A stretch of DNA of 38,711 nucleotides, taken from the NCBI GenBank assembly GCA_020718065.1, contig DYDE01000023.1:1-38711 (forward strand), read 5' to 3'. This DNA is from Marinifilum sp. (GTDB lineage: Bacteria > Bacteroidota > Bacteroidia > Bacteroidales > CG2-30-32-10). Numbering within the stretch: position 1 is the stretch's first letter; each line of letters opens with the position of its first letter. The notes beneath the pieces were generated by a model. It did no database searches and was not told where the DNA came from. It saw only the letters and a program-made list of their open reading frames with translations. Positions 6,901-13,477 of the stretch are shown here, one piece after another. A program made the position numbers and the translations under genes.

Positions 6901-8517
6901 TTATTTAGTAACTTCATACCAGATATTCACCCCATCGCTTATATACATGCCAGAATAGGTTGTCATGGTTCCAGGATTTGTATGAGAATTTCCACTATTA
7001 TCCCATATGGTGTTGCCAACTGGCGGCAATAATGTAATTGATGATACTTTTGAATAAAGGTATATTATCTTACCTGCTCCAGCTGATGCCGCAGTTGGAA
7101 AGGTAAATGTACAGCCTCCATTTGAAATGATAAGCCCATCACTGGTAGTAATCGTATAATTCGCATTCTGGGTACTCACTGATAATGAAGAACCAGCAGG
7201 TGCCTGCCAGGTTGCATTCCCTGTACCGTCAGTAGTAAGCACATTGCCACTAGTTCCACCACTTCCGGATGGTTTGATGTTTACTAAACCATTTGATACA
7301 CTTAGTCCGCTATTTGCTGATAATGATGTAAATGCTCCAGATGAAGCAGTGGTAGAACCTATTGTTCCTGGAGCAGCCCAATTAATGCGCGCATTATTAA
7401 ATGTACCTGAGGTAATTTGTGATGCAGGTAGCACATCAATATAGCTTGCATTTATAACTGTACCATGCCATGTTCCGGTTGTTATTGTTCCAAGAGTTAC
7501 AAGATTTGCAGACCCGGTCCAACTTGATGTAAGATAACCAGCACTTGCATGATTTCCCCAACCATAAGCAGTATTCCAATTGGTAATGTTGGTAGCGGTA
7601 ATTCCATTGGCAGCATGACCTGTACTCATCGCATCTGTTATTCCATATCCTGCCAAAGTAGTTGGTTTTCCTGTAATATCGGTCCATGCGGGTACCCAGC
7701 CAACCGGACGATATAATCCGCTGTGGTTGCCCCAACCATATGCTGTATTCCAATTTGTGATGTTAGTAGCGGTAATTCCATTTGCGGCATGACTTGTACT
7801 CATCGCATCTGTTATTCCATATCCTGCTAGAGTAGTTGGTTTTCCGGTAATATCTGTCCATGCTGGTACCCAACTAACCGGACGATACAATCCGCTGTGG
7901 TTGCCCCAACCATATGCAGTATTCCAATTTGTTACATTTGTTGCAGTTATTCCATTGGCTGGAGATGCAGAAAACAAAGGATCTGTTTCTGTGTAGCTGG
8001 TAAGGTATCCAGCACTTGCATGATTTCCCCATCCATAAGCAGTATTCCAATTGGCAATATTTAAAGTTGGTAAATTTGTTAAATTATTATAATCTGCAGT
8101 TTCAGCTGATTTTGCATTCAAAGAATAAGGAACAGATAGCAATTGACTGGTGCCTGTAATTGTATAATTAGTACCACCGGTTGGGTCTGTTTCAGTTTTA
8201 ATAAAATATGGACCATTTGCCCAGTTTATAGTTGCAAAACCTGCACCAGTACCTATTTCAATACTTACCAAACCATTAGCATTGGTGGTTGGTGTTTGGG
8301 TTTCTGTATAAACAACTGCTCCACTTGCGGATCCCTGCAAAATACTTATTTGCATCCCTATAGTAGTGGATGTAACTAAAACACTACCACTGTTACGGAT
8401 AACTGCCTGATAACTCATTTTCTGAGGACTTTGCGCCTTAACTGATATAAGGTTTAAGGTGAAAGTTAAAAGTATCATTAATGATACTACTATTTTTTTT
8501 GTAATTTTTAAATTCAT
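6901..8517 (-). CDS. Exported tail-fibre-like protein with 58-residue repeats
   Basis: 538 residues. A Sec signal peptide (hydrophobic about 9-26, cleavage likely after VKA28) leads into the SPQKMSYQAVIRNS start that is common to Bacteroidota fibre-like surface proteins, then a beta-rich domain (about 35-135). Next come YGWGNH repeats: two full 58-residue units containing NWNTAYGWGNHSGLYRP and WTDITGKPTTLAGYGITDAM, flanked by partial copies. A Thr/Ser/Gly-rich stretch and a compact C-terminal domain (about 430-538, ending IWYEVTK) complete it. It resembles shafts and tips of phage side-tail fibres. No T9SS tail is visible. It is placed between a T9SS-sorted protein and the collar genes, and its GC content is visibly above the window average. 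Confidence 0.8.
   Translation of the reverse strand: MNLKITKKIVVSLMILLTFTLNLISVKAQSPQKMSYQAVIRNSGSVLVTSTTIGMQISILQGSASGAVVYTETQTPTTNANGLVSIEIGTGAGFATINWANGPYFIKTETDPTGGTNYTITGTSQLLSVPYSLNAKSAETADYNNLTNLPTLNIANWNTAYGWGNHASAGYLTSYTETDPLFSASPANGITATNVTNWNTAYGWGNHSGLYRPVSWVPAWTDITGKPTTLAGYGITDAMSTSHAANGITATNITNWNTAYGWGNHSGLYRPVGWVPAWTDITGKPTTLAGYGITDAMSTGHAANGITATNITNWNTAYGWGNHASAGYLTSSWTGSANLVTLGTITTGTWHGTVINASYIDVLPASQITSGTFNNARINWAAPGTIGSTTASSGAFTSLSANSGLSVSNGLVNIKPSGSGGTSGNVLTTDGTGNATWQAPAGSSLSVSTQNANYTITTSDGLIISNGGCTFTFPTAASAGAGKIIYLYSKVSSITLLPPVGNTIWDNSGNSHTNPGTMTTYSGMYISDGVNIWYEVTK
7560..7961 (-). repeat. 174-base tandem repeat inside the fibre gene
   Basis: Copies begin at 7560, 7734 and 7908, exactly 174 bases (58 codons) apart. 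The first two are complete and the third is partial. A further diverged partial copy lies near 8009-8061. The period is an exact codon multiple, so unequal recombination would change fibre length without breaking the frame. Confidence 0.9.
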
Positions 8518-8521
8518 ATTT

Positions 8522-8887
8522 TTAGATTTTAATTGTATTGTTGTTTTTAATTTGACTTAATATAATTTTCGAAATTTCCAGAGTAAGCAATAACAATGAT
8601 TGAAATTCAGCAATTTTTATTTTTTTTTGCTCATTGGCTTTTAAAAGAATCGAACGTACTTCTATGCAAGCACCCACAGCTTTATATAAATAAATCCTAA
8701 ATTCATTATTTACTTTTCTTTCATTACTTTCTTCAATATTATTCAAAATGGATTCAGAAGCTCGTCGTAGTTGATCTTTAAATTCAACATCTTTGTTTTC
8801 CTCGCATAGACTATAACTATTTGCAATCAATGTCCGCACTTTTTGCCTTAACATAACATTATCATTTACTTCCATTTTAACTACCAT
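8522..8887 (-). CDS. Four-helix-bundle protein (S23 / 23S rRNA-intervening-sequence / Avd-like family)
   Basis: 121 residues, predicted all-helical. It shows the family signature FKDQLRRASESILNNIEES followed by NEFRIYLYKAVGACIEV. Members of this fold occur as proteins encoded in 23S rRNA intervening sequences, as Avd accessory factors of diversity-generating retroelements, and as free-standing genes of unknown role. There is no rRNA gene and no reverse transcriptase in the window, so neither known setting applies. The start overlaps the end of the upstream T9SS gene by seven bases (ATGGTAG), and the stop is four bases from the fibre gene, so it is tightly coupled to both. An internal ATG at 8875 is an alternative start. 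Confidence 0.8.
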   Translation of the reverse strand: MVVKMEVNDNVMLRQKVRTLIANSYSLCEENKDVEFKDQLRRASESILNNIEESNERKVNNEFRIYLYKAVGACIEVRSILLKANEQKKIKIAEFQSLLLLTLEISKIILSQIKNNNTIKI

Positions 8888-9417
8888 TTAATGATTTTGA
8901 AGATTTTAATTTCCTGATTTGATTGATTGACTTTCAGAAAATAGGTTCCTGAAACAAGATCATTCATAGATATGGTTGTTTCATTGCTTTCAATATTTCC
9001 TGCTTTGATATTTTTTCCACCAGAATCATATAATTGAAACATCATTGCTGAAAGATTAAAATTATCTACTTTCAATATTAGAAAATCTGTTGCAGGATTG
9101 GGGTAAACACTGCATTGTAAAGAAATGCCATTAGCCTCTTCTATACCTATAACTACTGAAATTTCAAATGGCTGTTGCACTCCTTCAGCAACCGAACCAT
9201 TAGAACCTGTGTTTGTAAGGTAAAAAGTTTGACCTATTGTATAACTCACCGAACCACCTGTCCCACCTGCATTACCACCAGCGACTGGTACAGTTTCCTG
9301 TGCATTAACAGTTGAAAGGGAAAAGGTAAAAGATAAAAGCAGAATGAGAAGATACTTTGTGTAATGTATTTCTTTTCTTTTATCCTTAAGTGTTTTGTAA
9401 TAATTTTTTAATTTCAT
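8881..9417 (-). CDS. Small exported protein with T9SS type A sorting domain
   Basis: 178 residues. After a long basic N-terminus (1-21) comes a hydrophobic signal segment (22-37) with cleavage likely at VNA39-Q40. The mature part starts with a Gly-rich segment and a conserved block (GGSVSYTIGQTFYLTNTG, then SVAEGVQQPFEIS) that I recall as common in Bacteroidota surface proteins of unknown function. A T9SS C-terminal domain follows from about residue 105: VYPNPATDFLILKV, then SGTYFLKV, ending in a basic IFKIIKW. It should be moved across the outer membrane by the type IX system and anchored or released. It is the first gene of the fibre/collar run, with its own promoter and a strong Shine-Dalgarno. 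Confidence 0.88.
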   Translation of the reverse strand: MKLKNYYKTLKDKRKEIHYTKYLLILLLSFTFSLSTVNAQETVPVAGGNAGGTGGSVSYTIGQTFYLTNTGSNGSVAEGVQQPFEISVVIGIEEANGISLQCSVYPNPATDFLILKVDNFNLSAMMFQLYDSGGKNIKAGNIESNETTISMNDLVSGTYFLKVNQSNQEIKIFKIIKW

Positions 9418-9423
9418 TTGTTA

Positions 9424-9430
9424 CTCCTTT
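9424..9430 (-). promoter_or_regulatory. Strong Shine-Dalgarno of the T9SS gene
   Basis: The minus strand reads AAAGGAG, then six bases, then the ATG at 9417. Most genes in this window lack such a site, so strong translation of the first cluster gene is suggested. It also supports this start. Confidence 0.75.
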
Positions 9431-9454
9431 TTTTATTTTAATTTTAATCAGCCC

Positions 9455-9485
9455 CAAAGTAATATCAAAAAAACATAAAAGTCAA
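9455..9485 (-). promoter_or_regulatory. Promoter of the fibre/tail-collar cluster
   Basis: On the minus strand a TTG (-33 element, 9483-9485) is followed after 20 bases by TTACTTTG (9455-9462), one base off TAnnTTTG. The spacing matches the Bacteroidota primary sigma-factor promoter. The predicted leader is about 35 bases. Confidence 0.55.
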
Positions 9486-9490
9486 TGTGT

Positions 9491-9553
9491 AAAACACCCT
9501 TTTTTACAAGAAAAACACCCCCCCTCTTTCAAGAAAAACACCCCCCTTAAAGG
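9491..9553. repeat. Three iterated AAAACACCC arms
   Basis: Related segments begin at 9491 (AAAACACCC, ending ACAAG), 9511 (AAAAACACCC plus a C-run, ending TCAAG) and 9534 (AAAAACACCCCCC). The second and third can both pair with the single G-rich arm at 9552-9564, so alternative hairpins are possible. Confidence 0.7.
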
Positions 9554-9564
9554 GGGGTGTTTTT
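9534..9564. terminator. Strong hairpin with A/T flanks, probable bidirectional terminator
   Basis: A 13-base perfect stem (AAAAACACCCCCC at 9534-9546 with GGGGGGTGTTTTT at 9552-9564) closes a five-base loop. It lies upstream of the cluster promoter, so it more likely insulates the cluster from outside transcription than attenuates it. Confidence 0.7.
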
Positions 9565-10041
9565 CCCGTACCTCATTCTATAGTTTTTTATTATCTAGTA
9601 ATTGTACAATAAAAATAAAATATTCTAAATAAAAATAGATATTACAGGAAGTATTTGTTTATTATTTCATATTGGATAAGTATTAACTGAGCTTACTCAT
9701 TAAAATTCAAATTGCAAAAAATGCAAAACGTATTACAAAAAAGTCTAGATAAAAAAGACGAAAAAATTGTAATTTTATTGTTTTCTATTCCCTTTTAAAT
9801 AAGAAATACAGAGAAGAAAAAATGTATAACTATTGCAATAAGTACGTTTAATGATGTATTATACTTGTAAACACGATTCAATATAAATTAAACAGAATAA
9901 AAAATATAAATTTTATTTAGAAAAAAGAAATAAACAGATATTAAAATGATATGAATTTAGAATAAAAAAGCGTTCATCGTTAATATCTTTCATTAACTCT
10001 GCAATAAAAAACGATGTAAAGATAAATGCTAAGATTAATGC
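9565..10041. other. AT-rich stretch without a recognisable gene
   Basis: About 480 bases of very AT-rich DNA with no open frame of convincing composition. Apart from a weak dyad near its right end, I see no tRNA, repeat or promoter that I would defend. It separates the cluster promoter and hairpin from the lipoprotein gene. Confidence 0.6.
9975..10016 (-). terminator. Weak candidate terminator of the lipoprotein gene
   Basis: CATCGTT (9975-9981) pairs with AACGATG (10010-10016), and an inner GTTAAT / ATTAAC pair (9979-9984, 9992-9997) competes with it. On the minus strand the structure runs into CGCTTTTTTATT. It lies just past the stop of the gene at 10042. Confidence 0.35.
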
Positions 10042-10458
10042 TTACTTTATTTTTAAAATTTCCTTTAACATTGCTTCTATTTCAGCTTTTGACTGGGATC
10101 TGGCTCCTAAAATATAACTTTGATTGCCACTTTTGCTCTCTATGCTTATCAAACCAGACATCATAACTCTTTGGTCAATATGCATGCTTTTATTTTCAAT
10201 AGCCTTATTTATTATGTTTACAATCTTATCATATTCTGTTTGGGTAAGTTTTATGGTTTTAGGCTGACCACCGCTGTATTCACCGCTTGAACTTTCTTTA
10301 GGTGTAATTGGTTTGTATTCTAATTCTAATTTATTAACAATATATGTGTTGTTGCTGCCATCTGAGTATAAATATCTGATATTATCCTTGGTTTTACAAT
10401 TGCTCATACTTAAAAAAATCAAATTAATAATTATCAGTGGATATAAAACTGTCTTCAT
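10042..10458 (-). CDS. Putative lipoprotein of unknown function
   Basis: 138 residues from the preferred ATG at 10458. This start puts a hydrophobic signal segment (VLYPLIIINLIFL) directly before the lipobox-like LSMSNC. Two earlier in-frame ATGs at 10506 and 10494 would add a basic leader and are less likely. The mature part is polar: a tyrosine-rich segment, a Ser/Gly-rich linker (SSSGEYSGGQP), then a helical C-terminal half with LTQTEYDKIVNIINKAI. No domain was recognised. It is a single gene divergent from the DUF5916 gene. A TATATTTG element lies about 65 bases upstream. Confidence 0.6.
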   Translation of the reverse strand: MKTVLYPLIIINLIFLSMSNCKTKDNIRYLYSDGSNNTYIVNKLELEYKPITPKESSSGEYSGGQPKTIKLTQTEYDKIVNIINKAIENKSMHIDQRVMMSGLISIESKSGNQSYILGARSQSKAEIEAMLKEILKIK

Positions 10459-10529
10459 TTTTATTTTTTTTAATATTTTATTTGATAAGTCCATTTTGAT
10501 AAACATAAAAACATTTATTTAAATTTAAT

Positions 10530-10537
10530 CAAATATA
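10530..10537 (-). promoter_or_regulatory. -7 element of the lipoprotein gene
   Basis: The minus strand reads TATATTTG, an exact TAnnTTTG match. I see no good -33 element at the expected distance, so this is a half-supported promoter. Confidence 0.4.
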
Positions 10538-10597
10538 AGTCAATTATAAATTCGATTATAATAAATTATTTTCTTTTTTTTCATAATGTGTCAATGG

Positions 10598-10623
10598 TTT
10601 TGCTATGAATAGCTATTGCAAAA
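10598..10623. other. Dyad in the divergent intergenic region
   Basis: TTTTGC at 10598-10603 and GCAAAA at 10618-10623 frame a nested GCTAT/ATAGC dyad (10602-10613). A GGTTTT/AAAACC pair follows near 10645-10668. It lies between the divergent lipoprotein and DUF5916 genes and could be an operator or hairpin. The rest of 10459-10798 is AT-rich with no gene. Confidence 0.3.
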
Positions 10624-10798
10624 TAATATATAAGCAAAAAATCAGGTTTTATTAAAAGGTAAAAACCATTAAACTATCTGTAAGTTATAATATCGTACCT
10701 AAGATAAAATAAGACGATTATTATAGCGATTACATATATTTCATTTTAACAAGCTCTACTTTATTATTTTTTTTATATAAATTTTCAAAATTCACTTT

Positions 10799-13255
10799 AT
10801 GAGAAAGATAATTATTTATATATTCTCCCTGATGATAATTATTAATGCTCAATCGCAACAAATACCTAAAGAATATACAGGTATAAGAACTCCTATAGCT
10901 CCTAATATTGATGGTATTTTTGATATAGGAGTTTGGGAAAAAGCAAATATAGTGAATGAAATGACACAACGCGAACCTATTGAAGGAATAAAAGCCACTT
11001 ATGGGGTAGATATACGATTATTGTATGACAACAATGCTGTTTATGTGTTTGCTCAATTGTATGATAATGCTCCTGACAGTATAAGAAAAGATCTAGGTTC
11101 AAGAGATGACGGTAACATTATTGCAGATAAATTTTATATCGGATTCGATACCTATAATCGTCTGGATGCATATGTCTTTGGCGTAACAGCATCTGGAGTT
11201 CAATACGATTATAGAGATTCTGATCCAACATACGATGCCGTGTGGCAAAGTGCTGTGAAGATTAATAACAAAGGTTGGGCTGTTGAAATGAAAATACCTT
11301 ATTCAGCAATTCGATTTCCTTCAACTCCCACACAAGAGTGGGGTTTTCAATTAATCAGAATAATTACAAGAAATCAGGAATATGACCAATGGGCATTAAC
11401 ACCAAAAACCTCATCAAACACAAGATTGTTATGGGGTAAACTGAAAGGACTTTCAGATATTTCTGCACCTTTGCGTCTTTCAATCACACCTTTTTTTACT
11501 TCCTATGTTGAAAAAGCTCCAACTTTTAATGCTAATAATACTGTTACTTATGATTATTCATTTTCGTACAATGTAGGCGCAGATTTAAAATATGGAATTG
11601 ATGAAAAATACACATTGGATCTAACACTCCTCCCCGATTTTAATCAAGTGCAATCAGATAATAAAGTTAAAAATCTCAGCTATCAGGAAGTAACGTATAA
11701 TGAAAACAGACCATTTTTCAAAGAAGGTACTGAATTATTCAACATAGATGGGATGTTTTATTCGCGCAGAATTGGCAAAACCCCAAGTGGTTATGATGAT
11801 GTGTCCTCAGAATTAGGCGAAAATGAAATTATTAAAGAAAACCCTTCAAAAACAAAGTTATTAAATGCTGTAAAAATATCAGGAAGAGGAAATACAGGTT
11901 TAGGAATTGGCTTTTTTAATGCAGTAATCGATAATACTTATGCAACAATAGAAGATCAGGATGGCAATACTCGCAAAGAATTAACTGAACCTCTAACAAA
12001 TTATAATATACTTGTATTTGATCAACAATATAAAAATGATGCTTCATTTCATTTTATAAATACCAATGTGATAAGAACTAAGAAATATGATAACGCAAAT
12101 GTATCAGGTTCTGGGTTTACACTACCTATTATAAAAAACAAATATGCATTTGATGGTTTAGCAGTATTAAGTCAAAAATTTAAAAGAAATGATACCCTTG
12201 CAAATACTTTTAATGATGAAATGGGGTATCGTTATTTTATTGGTGGACGAAAGATATCAGGAAATTTTCAGTATGGTTATTCACATTCATATATAAATAA
12301 AACTTTTGATTCTAAAGATATAGGTTATTACGTAATTGGAAATAAAATGAAAGAAAGAGTTTATTTTGTTTATAATATATATAAACCTCATAAATACTAT
12401 AGAGAATCATATAATAGTATTGCTTTTGATTATGTAACAAATCCGGCAACTAAAAAAGTTGTTTTCAATCAAATAGGTTTGGACTTATTATATGCAACAC
12501 TTAATAATTATTGGGTAGTAGGCGTGAGTGGAGTTTTAATCCCTTTTAAATATTATGATTATGATGAACCAAGAACTGCTGAAAGATTCTCAAGAGGTTA
12601 TAGATACTACTTTGTTAATGCAACATTAAATACCGATGTGCGCAAATCTCTTGCTATTGATTTTTATATCAATTATGGCAATTTTACAGAGAAATTTAAT
12701 GGTTGGGAATTTATCGTCATACCAGGAGCTCGTTATAAAGTAAATGATAAAATGCAGATTAAATATAACTTTACTTACGATGACGATACATACAATATTG
12801 GTTATGCCGATACTGATGAGAATAGCAATATAATATACGGAGGAAGAGAACTTTTTACCATCACCAATAGTTTGAATTTTCAATATATTTTTAAGAATGA
12901 TATGTCGCTTAATTTGATATCTCGTCATTATTGGAGAACTGGAGATTATAAACAATATTACACCCTTGAGCAGGATGGCTCTATTACAGAAAATTATGAT
13001 TATAATATAAATAATAACTTTAGTTACAATGCTTTTAACATTGATCTAATTTATTCATGGCAGTTTGCCCCAGGAAGTAATCTTTCATTTGTTTATAAGA
13101 ATGCAATTGAAACTGAAGAAAATGCAATTGAAAGCAAATTCTTTAAAAATTTCAGTAATACGATAGATTCACCCCAAACAAATAGCTTTTCTGTAAAATT
13201 ATTGTATTATTTAGACTATAATCAGGTTATGAAAAAAAAGAATAAAATAGCATAA
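10799..13255 (+). CDS. DUF5916 family outer-membrane protein with N-terminal CBM9-like domain
   Basis: 818 residues. A signal peptide (1-19, cleavage near NAQS) leads to a carbohydrate-binding family 9 / DOMON-like domain (about 25-230: APNIDGIFDIGVWEKA, VRLLYDNNAVYVFAQ-type strand, GWAVEMKIPYSAIRF). A long region of alternating aromatic and polar strands follows to the C-terminus, typical of an outer-membrane beta-barrel. NENRPFFKEG and the DFNQVQSD block are family hallmarks. Members are widespread in Bacteroidota; the function is unproven, probably surface binding or uptake. The gene stands alone, with a hairpin terminator behind it. Only weak promoter-like sequence (TATATTTC at 10735-10742) is visible upstream. 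Confidence 0.85.
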   Translation: MRKIIIYIFSLMIIINAQSQQIPKEYTGIRTPIAPNIDGIFDIGVWEKANIVNEMTQREPIEGIKATYGVDIRLLYDNNAVYVFAQLYDNAPDSIRKDLGSRDDGNIIADKFYIGFDTYNRLDAYVFGVTASGVQYDYRDSDPTYDAVWQSAVKINNKGWAVEMKIPYSAIRFPSTPTQEWGFQLIRIITRNQEYDQWALTPKTSSNTRLLWGKLKGLSDISAPLRLSITPFFTSYVEKAPTFNANNTVTYDYSFSYNVGADLKYGIDEKYTLDLTLLPDFNQVQSDNKVKNLSYQEVTYNENRPFFKEGTELFNIDGMFYSRRIGKTPSGYDDVSSELGENEIIKENPSKTKLLNAVKISGRGNTGLGIGFFNAVIDNTYATIEDQDGNTRKELTEPLTNYNILVFDQQYKNDASFHFINTNVIRTKKYDNANVSGSGFTLPIIKNKYAFDGLAVLSQKFKRNDTLANTFNDEMGYRYFIGGRKISGNFQYGYSHSYINKTFDSKDIGYYVIGNKMKERVYFVYNIYKPHKYYRESYNSIAFDYVTNPATKKVVFNQIGLDLLYATLNNYWVVGVSGVLIPFKYYDYDEPRTAERFSRGYRYYFVNATLNTDVRKSLAIDFYINYGNFTEKFNGWEFIVIPGARYKVNDKMQIKYNFTYDDDTYNIGYADTDENSNIIYGGRELFTITNSLNFQYIFKNDMSLNLISRHYWRTGDYKQYYTLEQDGSITENYDYNINNNFSYNAFNIDLIYSWQFAPGSNLSFVYKNAIETEENAIESKFFKNFSNTIDSPQTNSFSVKLLYYLDYNQVMKKKNKIA

Positions 13256-13339
13256 TAATAAATAAAAGTATTCCCAGTATCAATTAATAATTGATGCTCA
13301 CTATAAATTCCATTCTTTTCATGTTAATTAATTTAGATT

Positions 13340-13372
13340 AAGAGGGGCTTTCCGTAAGGAAGTTCCTCTTTT
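13340..13372 (+). terminator. Intrinsic terminator of the DUF5916 gene
   Basis: AAGAGGGGCTTTCC pairs with GGAAGTTCCTCTT (two G-T pairs and one bulge) around a GTAA (GNRA) tetraloop at 13354-13357, followed by T residues. Confidence 0.75.
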
Positions 13373-13421
13373 AATTTTAAACTCTTAAAGTTAGAAAATA
13401 AGACATAATATTTTTAAACAT

Positions 13422-13452
13422 AAAAGAGAGGCATTAACAATACCTCTCTTTT
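13422..13452 (-). terminator. Intrinsic terminator of hppA
   Basis: A perfect 10-base stem, AAAAGAGAGG (13422-13431) with CCTCTCTTTT (13443-13452), encloses an 11-base loop. It ends 25 bases from the hppA stop and has T-runs on both strands. Confidence 0.8.
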
Positions 13453-13477
13453 AAATTTATGTTATAAAGCTTCGTTC

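Noticed and set aside
6901-8887. Diversity-generating retroelement
   Set aside because: An Avd-like protein and a fibre are present, but there is no reverse transcriptase and I see no template/variable repeat pair. The repeats in the fibre gene are tandem structural repeats.
2220-9417. Prophage or tailocin
   Set aside because: Only collar and fibre-type proteins are present. No capsid, portal, terminase, tape measure, sheath, baseplate, holin or integrase was found within 20 kb on either side.
9418-10041. Hidden small gene or RNA in the long gap
   Set aside because: Open frames there are short, start poorly and have non-coding composition. No RNA fold was recognised beyond the hairpin and the weak dyad listed.
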